Program-made: the position numbers and the translations under genes
Notes under the pieces: generated by a model
Told to the model about the DNA's origin: nothing
Database searches by the model: none
What the model saw: only the letters and a program-made list of their open reading frames with translations
Source: Isochrysis galbana
Lineage: Eukaryota; Haptophyta; Isochrysidales; Isochrysidaceae
NCBI GenBank assembly: GCA_018136815.1
Contig: CM030936.1
Coordinates: 1,896,569-1,960,568 of the forward strand
Length of the DNA stretch: 64,000 nucleotides
Reading direction: 5' to 3'
In this document: positions 42,229-53,499 of the stretch, piece by piece
How positions within the stretch are numbered: the stretch's first letter is position 1
Layout: every line of letters starts with the position of its first letter

Positions 42229-43741
42229 TCACAGCCTCATGTAACCTCCTTCCGCACGCTCGTACGAGCGCGCGTCCGCGTCCCGTCCGCGCAGGCCATT
42301 GCGCATCTGTGGGCGGACCGTCGCCTTCCTCGCCAACTGCGAGGGGAGTTGGACCGCTTTGCCGCGCTCCCGCTCCTGCTGATCCTCCCATCGCCGAGCT
42401 TCCTCCGGAATATGAGACGCGTCGTGTGTGAGGACCGCACGTGCCACATTGGCGCCAAGCAGCGCGTGGTGGATCAAGCCCCGAGACCCCAGCCCTGAAA
42501 GCATCCAAAGTCGAGGGCCTCTCCTATCTTCACATTCCCCCGTCACATCCATGTCTAATTCGCGTGCCTCAAACCCCGTCCCGGTATCCATATCGGCGTC
42601 ATTGCTAGCAGGACAGCCACTCTTTGCCTCGCGAATCTCCCCCGCGAGCGGTACGTAGCCGAGATGAGTGCGAGGCGGAAGCGCACGTACTCCTATCTGG
42701 CAGCCCAGTCGCGGCGCGTCTTGCAGCTTTGGGTGAAGCTGTCGTAGAGCTTCCAGCAACTCTGCCTGCGAGTGGGACGAAGGCAAGGGGACGGCGGACA
42801 CCTCAACACCGAGGCCTATGCTGCCTGTCTCGACAGGCTGCAGCGATGAATCCGCTGAAGAAGCTGAGCGGGGACGGCTAAGGGGCAAATGTGCAGCGCA
42901 CCTCGGCATACTCCGGATCGGCAGGCCGTAGACATGCGTCCAAGCTCCCGTACTCGAACGTGGCCCCAGAAATCACCGTTGCACCACCATCGGCGGCAGC
43001 CGGCACGATGTACTTGCCGCAAATCAGGGGCAACTGCAGCCCTTCAATATTGCCCAGGAGCAAATTTTGGCCTCTACACGGCCTTAATGGAATCCAGGCC
43101 AAACCTTGGATGGATGTTGAATGCGCGCCCGCAGCCACGATTATGGCATCATAATCGGCCTCTTCAGCGTCTTGTGGCCGCAAATTCTTCACCGATTCGA
43201 CCTTTGCCTGGACCCATGACACATCGATATCGTCACCACCCATGGATCGGCACAGCTGCCACAGGCTGCGGAGGTACGACCGAGTGTCGACCGTCACGGC
43301 CTCGGGCACATGCAGCCCGCCATGCCCACCCACCTCAGCGCCTGCAATGGCACCGGCATCCTCTCGCGAAACCCAGCGCTGGAAAGATCCGGGGGTCGTG
43401 GTCTGAGCTCTCTGTGCAAGCGCTTGCCCCTCGTCAAGGGCGAGGCGGAGCATCCCTCGCCGTTCGCACACCTTGATGCCCGCGTGGGTCTCGACCTCTT
43501 GAATCAGCTCGAGCGCCGCCTCGAGTCCGGGCGCGCCCTTCCACAGCTGAGAGCCCTTGGGAGAGTAGGGGTGTAGCAATCCAGCGGCTACGGCCGAGGC
43601 GCCGCCCTCACCCGGCTCGCACGGGTCCCACACATGCACGCAGTGTAATGGGCTCTCCCGCATTCCTTCTGCCGAGAGGGAGAGCAGGTGATATGCGCAG
43701 CCGAGCCCAGCCAGCCCGCCGCCTACGACGGCCACGCGCAT
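42229..43741 (-). CDS. FAD-dependent amino-acid oxidase-type oxidoreductase (DAO family)
   Basis: Exons 43741-42902 and 42837-42229, with a 64-bp GTGCGC...GCAG intron, give 482 aa. ATG 43741 opens directly into the dinucleotide-binding fold MRVAVVGGGLAGLGCAYHLL (GxGxxG); the frame extends upstream only from a non-ATG codon. Further DAO-fold landmarks are GASAVAAGLLHPYSPKGSQL, DYDAIIVAAGAHS, LRPCRGQNLLL, VRALPPRTHLGYVP and near the end WMLSGLGSRGLIHHALLGA, the second FAD/substrate segment. This arrangement matches plant and bacterial glycine-oxidase-like or MnmC-FAD-like proteins. The substrate (a secondary or D-amino acid) is not predictable. A plastid or mitochondrial peptide is not obvious from this start. 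Confidence 0.85.
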
Positions 43742-45078
43742 CGGGGACAGCAACAACCTTGCTCGACCCCTCGAGTATCGTCGAGCGTGCTTGTAGAGTA
43801 GCCGAGGCGGGAGAGAGAGGGAAGACGAGGGAGACGGAGCAACCGACCGACGGGGCGACGCGAGGGTGACGGGAAGAGAAGAGCGGGGCACGGAGATCCT
43901 ACAATCATATCATCTTAGAAAAGCGACACGTGCAAAATGTGACAGGCCGCAGTCGATGGGCGGGAGCATAATTCTACTATTACTACTAGAAGTATTATTC
44001 TTGGGTTCTTGGCATACCCCTCCGACCGCATGGGGCGGTCGCGAAGCAGCTCCCTAGTGTGAGATACGAGCATTAGCCAAGGAGTCAGGAATTCATCTAT
44101 CGCCCCAAACTCAAAGTGGTCCCCGGTGTGTTAAGCGTTGAAGAATATGTGAGGTACACATAGGACAAAGGACCTGCATTCCTGATTCCTGCATTGCCTT
44201 CGGGCATAGATAGTATCGAGACTAGATTCTAGATCTAGATTACGGCAAGCCATGCCGTTCGTGGCTGTCGCATTCGCGAGCCTCTGCAGGCTATTCCGCT
44301 ATTTTCCGCTCTACCGTTATATAACCGCGATGGTAAATCATCAATCTTCGTTCTCATGTCTATCTATACGTCTACGACGTCTCCACGCTTCTATCAATCA
44401 CTACACTTCATTCAATGTTGGTCTACCATTATATCCACGTGGCCAAGCAGCTTCTACAGGCTTCTTTCTACTCGGAATATGAATATGCTCTAGCTCTGGA
44501 CTGATCACCCAGGCATGGAGATCAAGGGAGTAGTAAGCACGTGTCGATGAAGACCAAGGAAGTAGCGAGCATCTTGCTTGCTAAAGTACACCCTCAAGAA
44601 CCTCAAGCATCTAGACTCTGTAAGTTTGACACCTCTGTAAGCTTCTAGACTTTTTAAGTCTACCAGCTACTCCATGGCTAAGCTACGAAAAGCTATAGGT
44701 AAAGTGCACGCCGCTGTGCTCGCGTTGAGACGCTATTCGCCGATGAATCTTGTAGGATCTTCACTAAGCATGGATGAATCCCTTTCGCGCCTTTTCTGTG
44801 TGCAATCCTTCTCTAGGACGACGAGTTCTCTTCTGGCCAATTGGTTCCTTCTTTGCTCTCTCTGTTGACCCACCGTGGCTTTCGCTCCCGTGTTTATTAC
44901 GTGTTGCCCTTGTTTATGTTAGAAAGTGGTGTGGCGTGTCTTCGTACGCACCCAGCAGCCGTCGCAGCGCTCTGCGATCGAAGCCGTACCGTGACCCCTC
45001 GTACCCTTGAGCCCCTACTGCCTTGTGTGTGGTCTCTCGCTAGAAATCACCCACTAGAGATTGATTCAATCTGTTCCT
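43742..45078. other. AT-richer spacer leading into the chromovirus
   Basis: No gene. The part from about 44860 to 45078 is probably the leader of the gypsy element whose gag-like ATG is at 45079; I could not define LTR ends. Confidence 0.4.
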
Positions 45079-45599
45079 ATGGACCCATCACCACCCTCTG
45101 CACCGCAAAATTCGCCCTCGCCGCCGCGCGCGGACCCCGTCACCACTGCACCCGTGCCCAAGCCTTCCCAAGTATCTTCACCCGCTACCCAAGTCGATAG
45201 GCCGCCTACGGACGCGTGGGTTGCCAAGGATGGAGTCTCAGGAGCCTTACCCGGATCCTGGGAACAGTCCATCTCCACAAGTACAAACTTCAAACCCGCG
45301 CCTTCGGCCGGAATCAAGGAAAAAGTCTGCAAAAATTCTGCCGGGGTTCGCTCCAATCCGATTTGTTCCAGCTACTGTACCCGAGATTAAGCCTACCCGT
45401 ACTACCCCAATCTTACCGACGTCGGCTCAAGCCCTCGATATATTCATGCGTCTCATCGTAACTCGATTTGGGATGCCTCGAGGACTTCGCTCTGATGCCG
45501 GCTCGAACCTTAGTTCTCGCCTCGTCGACACCATTTTGCGCATGACAGGCACCAACCTGTCCCCTACGGAGCCCTATCGACACGAAGGGGTTGGGATCG

Positions 45600-47972
45600 T
45601 CGAACGCGCTCAACAAAAAAAAAACCTTTTAATATTCTCGCCACGCGCGCGGCTATGTAGCTGTCTATCGTAGCCACGCCCGTTTTCCCTTCCTTTCCCT
45701 CACTACCCGCCTTGCGGCAACTCCCCTCGTGCTCTACTTAGGGGCCCAGGTAGTGGGGGGGGTTGGGTAGGGCGGGGGTGCACCGGCCCCTAGTGGTCTG
45801 TCCTCGCCCTCCTCCTGTGCCTCTAGGTGGCCCGCTTCTCCCTGCGTCGGTGTGAGTGGATGATTGTTGCTGCGTCTCCTTTGTTTTCATCGCCCGTCCC
45901 TTTTTGGGGTGTTTTCTAGGAGGGAGATGCGCCTCGGCCTTAGGCGAGTTTTTCGGCTAGGCCGAGTGCCTCTGCTACGAGGCCAAGGTTGTCGTTCATT
46001 ACCAGCTTTCCTTTGTCGTCTTCTGTAAAAATGGGGGCGCTGAGCTCTAACGGTCTTTTCAGCTTAGGTTTTCTCCCCTGGGCCACCTTACGAGTGCGCA
46101 TTCGGTGATCGCCGTTTGGCGGGGCAATGCCCCTCACCAGGGTAGTGAACCTTATTAGCGTGGATTCCAAGACCGGTATGTAGTGGTACGTGTGTGATTC
46201 AAACTCTATTCTGTAGAAGTCTCTTATTATGTATCGCCATGCTATTACATAGAGGGTTTTTAGGCTATCTGGCGTGGTTTCTGCCGGGTATGCAAACAGT
46301 CTGTCCTTTGTTTTCTGTTTTTTTGGCCTATTTGGTTTCGGGGTGTAGTTAGCGATTGCGTCTAGCGTGTCGAAGATCTTCCTCGTCGCGGGGCACCACG
46401 CTAGATGACACGAATCTTCTTGGTATTTACCGCACATTCTGCATTTTTTCGTCGTGCTATTCTCGAATCTGTTCCTGGTACCTATCCTCCTGTGGGTGAT
46501 GTGTTTGAAGTGTGGGTGTTTGTCGGTGTGTTTTAGCAACGGCAGGGTGTATAGCTTGGCTATGTGTTTCCAGTCGTCTTTGGTGATGTCGAGGCGTTTT
46601 TCCCACTCTTTTCTGGCTGCCTGTGAGTCGTTGCGGCGTGCTGCTTTGAGCGCGACCTTTGTAATGTCGGAAACTGTGATCGCGTCGAGCGCGATTTTTC
46701 CCTTTTGTATCGCGTACTCGTCAGCTAACGGGTACTCCATGTATCTGGGTCCTTTGTATCCATTCTCCCACCGCGCCGGTGGGTGATATCGTTGAAGTTC
46801 TTCGTCGTTAACTACGTTGCCGGTGTCGGAAATCTCTCCGAGGTAATCCGTGTTAGCGTGGATCCAAACGTTGTTGAGTTTTTTGATGTATTTCTCATCG
46901 TCCGAGACTCTAACTTCTTCTTGTTTCGCTTCCTCCGCTCCTTGCGAGGCGTCTCCGTTGTCTTCCAAGGAGGCCCTCTCCCCATGGTCGGGCGATGGGC
47001 GCTCCGACGCTTTGTTGAGTATTTGTCTCGCGTGTTCGATTACCGCGCTCCATGAGTCTAGGAACTCCGATTTATGAATGGTTCGGTTTTCGTGTTTAAA
47101 TGTCTCTGGAAGGTGTTCGACATAGGCCGAGCACTCTTCTCTGCTGTATGGTGTCGTGAAGGCGTCGTCCTTATACACGTTATGCACTACGTTGGTGTGC
47201 AGGGTCTCCCACATTCGTGCCCACGAGGCACGAATCGCTGGAGGAGGGAGGTGCGGGTTATGCCATAAGGGCTGCGAGAGCGCGCCCTCGCGTGTGAGGA
47301 GCGAGGGCTGTATGTCTAGATCTCTGAAGTTCGCGATGGCCTCTCTCCAAAAGGTCGGGAGTGCCGGGTTGCCCATCAGGCTGCACGTCAGTGTTTTTAT
47401 CGGGATTGTGGAGAGGACAGCGCCCCTTCCTAGTCCGGTGCGGCAGAACCATGCGTCGAGCGCGTGTTTCCATAGCGCTTTTCGCGCGTTAAGATAGTTT
47501 AGTATCCATTTGGATTGCAGGGCCTTGATATGGGTCGGCCAGTGGAGGAGCCCTATTCCCATTGACCTCGTCGCACTTTTTTCGTGGGATATGGCATAGT
47601 GTGGGTGTTTGACCCACTTATTTAGCTTGTTGGTGTGTGGGCTTGTCCAGAGGACAGCGTCGGCGGATCTTTGTATCCGCTTGTGGAACCATCTCGGGGC
47701 GGCTAGCGTCTGCAACCAGTATCTAGGTGTCCCGTATATCATGTAGTTTACAATGGTTGCCCTTCCAAATATCGTCATATATTTGGTGGCTGGCGCTAGG
47801 CTGGCCACTTTGTCATCGACTTTGTCGGCTAGTTTCATCCAGAAGGGTTTTAGCGCCTCCGGCGCTCCTAGCGGAACGCCTAGTATCGTTAGGTATTCGT
47901 TGTTGTTTATCCAGTTGTACCTCCGCATATCCCACGGGGGCCTTTGGGCTCTTTTCGAACGCGCTCAACAAA
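45600..47972 (-). mobile_element. 5'-truncated LINE with 18-bp target duplication inside gypsy integrase
   Basis: tcgaacgcgctcaacaaa is repeated exactly at 45600-45617 and 47955-47972. The insert (about 45618-47954, 2.3 kb) is a minus-strand non-LTR retrotransposon lacking its 5' half (endonuclease and most of RT). Its sense 3' end is ggcgagaatattaaaagg followed by a run of about 7 T, not A. The same terminal words end the SINE-like elements and the copies at 4.8 and 61.1 kb. Confidence 0.92.
45940..47928 (-). CDS. LINE ORF2 C-terminal part (RT thumb, zinc knuckle)
   Basis: The frame is open for 662 residues from the truncation point. EYLTILGVPLGAPEALKPFW and ATKYMTIFGRATIVNYMIYG are typical of the end of a LINE reverse transcriptase and its thumb. 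A zf-RVT-like cluster CRMCGKYQEDSCHLAWC lies about two-thirds along. A basic segment and the conserved tail LSAPIFTEDDKGKLVMNDN follow; these recur at 61.45 kb. The unbroken frame shows the insertion is young compared with the other copies. The catalytic RT part lies beyond the 5' truncation, so it is inactive. Confidence 0.85.
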   Translation of the reverse strand: MRRYNWINNNEYLTILGVPLGAPEALKPFWMKLADKVDDKVASLAPATKYMTIFGRATIVNYMIYGTPRYWLQTLAAPRWFHKRIQRSADAVLWTSPHTNKLNKWVKHPHYAISHEKSATRSMGIGLLHWPTHIKALQSKWILNYLNARKALWKHALDAWFCRTGLGRGAVLSTIPIKTLTCSLMGNPALPTFWREAIANFRDLDIQPSLLTREGALSQPLWHNPHLPPPAIRASWARMWETLHTNVVHNVYKDDAFTTPYSREECSAYVEHLPETFKHENRTIHKSEFLDSWSAVIEHARQILNKASERPSPDHGERASLEDNGDASQGAEEAKQEEVRVSDDEKYIKKLNNVWIHANTDYLGEISDTGNVVNDEELQRYHPPARWENGYKGPRYMEYPLADEYAIQKGKIALDAITVSDITKVALKAARRNDSQAARKEWEKRLDITKDDWKHIAKLYTLPLLKHTDKHPHFKHITHRRIGTRNRFENSTTKKCRMCGKYQEDSCHLAWCPATRKIFDTLDAIANYTPKPNRPKKQKTKDRLFAYPAETTPDSLKTLYVIAWRYIIRDFYRIEFESHTYHYIPVLESTLIRFTTLVRGIAPPNGDHRMRTRKVAQGRKPKLKRPLELSAPIFTEDDKGKLVMNDNLGLVAEALGLAEKLA

Positions 47973-48781
47973 CCCTTATCTACATGATGAGAGCCACCAA
48001 CGAGGGCGGCGCTCACTGGGTAGATCACTTACCTTTCGTGCTTATGGCAATGCGAGCCACCGCCGGCCGCGTTGTACCTATATCGCCTGCTGCTTTGCTA
48101 TACGGACGTGAGTTGAGGTTACCAGCACAATTATCTGATCCTCAACCTCTCGATCTCGAAGCCACGACTACGCCTATTCGATCATACGCTATCGAACTCA
48201 ATGAAAAGCTACGCTCATCATGGAAGGTCGCTCTCGACGCCACTCGCCGAGCTCAAGCCGACAATACCACCGAAGCTTCTCGAAAGATGCTCCATCGCTC
48301 ATTCCAACCTGGAGACCGGGTGTGCTTGAAAAGACACTCGCCTGGCAATAAGCTGCGCTACCTTTACTCAGGTCCATACCGTGTGGATCAAGCTGTGTCC
48401 GCTACTCGATACAAACTCCGAGATCTCGAAAATAGGTTGGTCCGGGACGAGGTACACATCTTGAATCTCCGGCCCTACCACACGCTAGTTGATGAGGAGC
48501 CCCTCACCGACGATGAATATATCGTTGAGGAGCTACTTGATCGTCGATTTGATACGGATGAGACACGTTACCTCGTGAGGTGGCGTGGTTATGCTGTTAC
48601 CGAAGCTACTTGGGAACCCAAGGCCGAATTGATGCGTCGCTGCGCCGAATTGGTTGAAGCCTACGACCAGATACATCCGGAACCAGTGTCTAACACTAGC
48701 ACCCCGTTTACTGAACCTGCACACGATTGGCCGTCGTCGCGCACGCGCTCGAAGGCTCGCGCCGCCGAGGACTCTGACTAG

Positions 48782-49484
48782 AGAGACGTCCCTAGTCAGC
48801 CGCACGCACGATGTCTCGAATACGTCGTCGGTGAAATTGCCCCTACCTGCGTCTGACCCAACGCAACACTCAGGTTAGCAAAACTCCTGTAAAAGGGAGA
48901 AACAAAAGGGTGGGGTGAGTCAAACTACAACCGCCGCGTGAGGTTGCCAAGTTTGTACTAACCTAACATCGGATCCGAGGGTTCAAATTCAAATTCACCA
49001 CGATGTCGCAATACATGATATGGTACCTCGATTCTACTAGAGTTGGTCGCGACAACTCCTAGTACTCGATGTCGATGCCTGGGAATGTCTCCTAGGGTAA
49101 CATCATCGCTCGATCGATCTCTCGTTTCGATAACGCTACTTCGCAGTCCGATATTTTGATTACGAATGCATCCGATTCTTGAAGTCTCCGATCCTCCGAT
49201 ATCCGATCTCCGATCTCCGATATTCTGTGCCAAATGGCTCGGAACACGCGTAACTGTTCGAATCCCCGATGGAATTCAGAAGGCCTCGCCTACCGATGTG
49301 CTATGAAATATTGCTCGATCTTCGATTGTTGCTATGAGAAAATGCTGCCGATTGGACGCTTGCTCTCCGCCACCGTCACCGCTGTCGCTTTGTCGCCGGT
49401 ACTCGGCAATTGCTGTGTCCGGCAGCCCATCTGCATCCTGATAAAACAAAGGGAGCAAGGCCGATAAGCGCACGCTTGATTGAC
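48782..49484. other. 3' side of the chromovirus and spacer
   Basis: A short leader-like or LTR-like segment follows the polyprotein stop, but no LTR pair was established. Between 49120 and 49215 ccgat/ccgatctccgat words are repeated. No gene. Confidence 0.4.
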
Positions 49485-50869
49485 TTAGGCTTGCGGATGG
49501 GCGCAGCGCACCTCCCACGTAGCAATATCCGGTGGAAAGCCTTTCCACAAAACCAAGTACAATTTGGTTCCAGCCGGGATATCACTCCGCCCGGGCACTT
49601 CGCCGCCGTCAGCTACCATCTCATCCAGTAGGCAATCGATTTCGAATTCCTCGTTCTGGTACCACTCGTAGCCGAGGTACTTGATGAGTTTGCCCATGCC
49701 CTTGCGTCGCGTTGCTTGGCGACGGCGGACTCCTCGACCGTCGTAGCCGTCGTCGCCGTCAGCCAAGTCATTGGCGGCTACGCCGAACTCGTTGAACAAG
49801 AGGGCCTGCAAGCGGACGACGTAAGCCTTCCGGTTCGCAAGATTCGTCGCTTTGATGTCGCGCTGGTGCAGCTGTTTGAGGATCTTGAGCTGGTCCTTCA
49901 AATCCTCGTTGGACATCGTCTTGAGCTCGGAGTACTTCATCGCCCGATGTACTTGCCGTAGACGATCGAGCTCATCCGCCTTCTTCTTGCGCAAGGAGCT
50001 GATGCGTGCGAGTTTCGCCTGCCGCTCGGGAGCTTTCGCCTCGCCATGAATCGCGCGCTCCGCTCTCATAGTCACACGCATCTTTTTGCGCGCGATCGTG
50101 CGATAGATGGGCACCACCGCGATACGCCCCAGTTGCGGTCGCGATGCTCATGGTCATAGGCCCACATGACCGTGCGATCTCGTTTGCAGGCGACCGCGCC
50201 CACACGCGTGTCATCATGGCGAGACACACCTTCGCGCTGTGCGCGTCGCTTAACTGCCGCAAAGAGAGTCTCGACGCCAGTACTCGTCGTGGGACAGCCG
50301 GCCAAGAGCTTCCGCATCGCTGGCGTCACCTTCTCTGCCGAGAACTTGCCGCCAAACACGAACTCAGCGGCGTGGTTCTCCAACGCAGGGATCATCGCGG
50401 TGAAGGCGGCCGCAAGCATCTCGCAAACCAACCGTCGAGACTCCGGATCGTCGGCGAGCGACGACCGGATTCTCTGCATGTCCATGGCCGCCCGACCGCA
50501 AGGATATGTCACTACCGGACTGTGCGACCCTCGAGATCGAGCGTGCGACCCACCAGGGGCCTCCCGCATCCCTCGCGAGGGGCTTGAGCTTGGGCTCCTC
50601 ACCAGCTGGCAGCCATTGCGAGGCCGACAGCCGGCGATCGGCCGACGCGGAACCTCCGCGTTTCTTATGGGGATTCGCCCGACATTCACTACTTTGATTC
50701 CCTCACGCGCGCGATCCTCCCATTCTCCCAAAATAGACTTCCATGGGCCGGACAAGGCGGGGGAGTCACTCACAGACGCCATGGATTTTCGTGGGGTAGA
50801 GGGGGTTCGCGGGGGGGGGGGGGGTCTGGGGGGGCAGGTAAGGGGGGTCCCTGGGGAATCCTTGGACAC
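49485..50869 (-). pseudogene. Transposon-like protein with C-terminal chromodomain-like segment, frameshifted
   Basis: The upstream frame (50869 to about 50130) contains VCEMLAAAFTAMIPALENHA, AMRKLLAGCPTTSTGVETLF and VKRRAQREGVSRHDDTRVGA, the style of C-terminal parts of cut-and-paste transposases (the TSTGVE...F block recalls hAT-like dimerisation ends; not certain). The downstream frame (50117-49485), offset by one base near 50125-50145, continues with a basic coiled coil (AERQAKLARISSLRKKKADE-like), SELKTMSNEDLKDQLK, and then FEIDCLLDEM ... LYLVLWKGFPPDIATWE, which has chromodomain character with an inserted loop. Both halves probably belonged to one protein; an N-terminal catalytic part is not visible. 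Confidence 0.5.
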
Positions 50870-52052
50870 CCAGGAGGGGTGGGAAATAGTGGTTAAAAAG
50901 CGTGAGTGACCGGCCTATCTGTAGAGTGGCGGGGCGGAGCGGGAAGAGCATAGAGGCGGGGCGGACGTGTCTGGCCGGGGTGAGCGGCGCTTAAACAGAC
51001 CGGTGGGGTGGGGTGATACTCGGTTGGTTGGGGTGGGGCGCGACGGCCGTGCGGCGGAGCGGAAATGGCGGCTTGGCGGCTTGGCATGTTGCTGCATGGC
51101 TAGTGGCAGTAGCGGGGCACTAACATTCAGTTGTTTTATTATATATCGCGCTCCTGCGCTCACGAGGACCACAAATAAAAGTACGTAGTAATGCAGCATG
51201 ATTTTCTAAGTAGTATTGTTACTACCCACGAGCCCCGAGCCCCGAGCCCGAGCGCCCCCGGACACACAGGGAAAGGGTGGCATGCTCTTGCGCTGGGGAC
51301 CTGCCCCTTAGACACCCTGTAGGCACCTGAGGAATGGCATGGAACCCCAAACCGCGCGCAACTGAACCTCGAGTCATGGCGGCTATGGCCGGAGCGCACG
51401 TACGGCGTACGGGTACACGGATCGTTGCGGCCCGAGTGCCTTGTCTTGTTGTGGCTCTGAGGCCGCGCTGGATGTGCATGCAAGTATTATGGACGACGGA
51501 GAGCGCCCTACCCCCATCCGCTGCAAATACTTTCAAAGACGACATCATGGATGTGGGCTTCCTGTGCTCCACCACGGGATAACAAAAATTTTCATACAGA
51601 AAACTTTCTCGGACATTACTTCCACGAGTTCGAATGGAGCTTTGTGTGCAGAGACTCGGCAGCATGTTGGAGGCATGGCAGCAAGCACGCAAGCGCCCAA
51701 CGACAAAGAGAACGAGAGCGGTAGGGAGGGAGAGAGAAGGAGGGAGGGAGGAAAGGAGAAGCAAGGAAAAGAGGGGGGAGGATACAGGTTGGGACATGGT
51801 GTAGCAACAGAAGCGCACGCTCACACTGAAGAGGAAACGGTAAGCATTGTTCACTAGCATGCGGCATGCGCTTGGGCCGGTCAGCAGTGCCATCGATCAA
51901 CCGATATCAAGGAGTGGCACACCAGGTACAATGGCAGCCTACACGGCTAGCCATGGCTGTACGTGGCTGCACAGGGTGCCAACAAATGGTGCCGCAGCGG
52001 AAGTGGCATCCCTCGCACCCACAATGCGTCCATCATGTAGGACTGGCCCTCG
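50870..52052. other. Intergenic; G/GA-rich patches, no supported gene
   Basis: G-runs flank 50805-50880. A GA-rich block is at 51715-51780. The minus frame 51222-51893 is Ser/Leu-rich because of that block and lacks domain features. Confidence 0.45.
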
Positions 52053-53478
52053 CTACTGGCAGGGAGAGGAACAGCCATTTTGATCGCGCCAGTAGTCGCC
52101 GTAGCTGACCAATGAGGCCGGCGGTCTGAGCAACGAAGGTGAGAGATGATCCATCTGGCTGAAGTTGGTGTATGACGCGAGCGTGTTTGCTCGAGGAGCC
52201 TCATCGGCAAGCGCGACAAGTTGCTTGATGCACAACATGAGGTCTTCCTCCTCATATCCCGTGAAGGAGAGCCTATTCATGGCGTCTTCCAGATACTCAG
52301 GATAGTCGGAACAATCGTCGTCGTCCTCCAGCGATGAGTCCTCCCCCTCCTCAGCGTGGAGATACACTATCCTAGCCAAGCACAGCGCAGACGCCGCCAG
52401 TACCGAGGGCAAGAAGCGCAGACATGGCAGGTCCTGCAGTGCGAGCTCAAGATAATAGCGAGCGAGATCGCGTTCGGTCACCGCGGGTTCGGACAACTGA
52501 TTATAGAACCGGGTGAGAAAGCTCGATGAAGTGGCGATGCTCAGCTTGAAGCGCAGCGTCGACAGGATGAGGCCCTCCATCTTGAGCACATCCGCGGACT
52601 GATAGGCGTTGTCGGTGATGTACACGAATTCGCTCACGGAGGGGGCGTTGGTCTCCTCGTACTTGGCGGCGATGAAGAGGCAAGTGACACCAACTAGCTG
52701 CAGCTTCGAACGTCGCACGGGCACAAGCGAGAGAAAGCTGTCGATATAGTGCACCGCGAGGTGGAGCGTCTCGTCAGATAGGCTGTACTCCTGCGCGACG
52801 TCAACGATCCAATCGACAAGGATGGTCCTCATTTGGGCGTTGACGTCGGTTTGCATCTCCATGTAGTTGCCGGAGAGGCTTTGCCCTTTCTCGAGCTCGC
52901 GCATGTGCCGTTGCGCCTCCAAGGCGTACGGGTCCGACTCGTCGTCGAGCGCGGTGTCGCTATTGCTGAGCTCGAGCCATCGCGTGACAGCCGGCTTGGG
53001 CGGCATGGAGTCTGCCATCTCAATTTCTGTCACTGTCCCGTCGTCCTCGACAATGGGCATTACGGAGAGGTTGAGCTTCATCTCCTTCAGCAGCTCCTCC
53101 CGCCGCGCCGACTGTTTCATCCGGAAATTGCGGTAGAACTCGGAGGCCGACGTGTGTGCCATGTCGAGGCTGACCGCTTTTACTCTGCTGCAACGCTGCT
53201 GCTGGCTTGTGCTCGCGACTTCGTCGATCTGAGAAGGGATGCGCGGGGCGAGTGTGAGACGCACGTGATGACGGGGCAGGTATTTCTCGCTCCCGGCCGG
53301 GCCATCGGTCTGAGCAGCGGGGAAGGGGTGGGGAAGGGCTGCGGAAAGAGCGGCGGCCGCACACCTGTCGCTTGGCACTCCGTGACTGGTCCCTCCCTGC
53401 CGACGCGAGGGTCGGTGCAGCGGCTAGGTGCGCCTGCAGGCGGGAAGAGCGGCGTGGTAGCGGCGTGGGCGAGCTCAT
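52053..53478 (-). CDS. A-type mitotic cyclin
   Basis: Exon 1 (53478-53365, MSSPTPLPRRSSRLQAHLAA) is joined over a 136-bp GTGTGC...TCAG intron to exon 2 (53228-52053), 429 aa in all. The cyclin box has the A/B hallmark MRTILVDWIVDVAQEYSL, SDETLHLAVHYIDSFLSLVP, KLQLVGVTCLFIAAKYEE and the A-type-like PSVSEFVYITDNAYQ. The preceding YMEMQTDVNAQMR segment and the cyclin C-terminal domain (LARYYLELALQDL) are present. Cyclins of this type activate CDK for S/G2-M progression. No clear RxxL destruction box is visible in the short N-terminus. If exon 1 is wrong, translation could begin at the ATG of MAHTSASEFYRN (53162). Confidence 0.9.
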
Positions 53479-53499
53479 CGGTGCAAAGCGCTTGTCGAG

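Larger units (their letters stand above)
45079..48781 (+). mobile_element. Ty3/gypsy chromovirus remnant, split by a LINE
   Basis: ATG 45079 opens a Pro/Ser-rich gag-like start (MDPSPPSAPQNSPSPPRADP). After an internal deletion the next recognisable part is integrase (45390-45617: LRSDAGSNLSSRLVDTILRM with the second catalytic Asp, and HEGVGIVERAQQ with the catalytic Glu). The frame is interrupted at 45617 and resumes at 47955 (RAQQTLIYMMRATNEGGAHW), continuing through the integrase C-terminal region (GDRVCLKRHSPGNKLRYLYS, HILNLRPYH) to a chromodomain (YIVEELLDRRFD, YLVRWRGYAVTEATWEP) and an acidic end EDSD, stop 48779-48781. Protease, RT and RNase H are absent. Inactive. Confidence 0.85.

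Noticed and set aside
49240..49285. Possible tRNA T-loop (gttcgaatcccc)
   Set aside because: The five bases on either side do not pair, and no acceptor or anticodon stem can be drawn around it.
51222..51893. 223-codon minus frame downstream of the cyclin gene
   Set aside because: Ser/Leu-rich because of a GA block; no start context, domain or continuity with neighbours.
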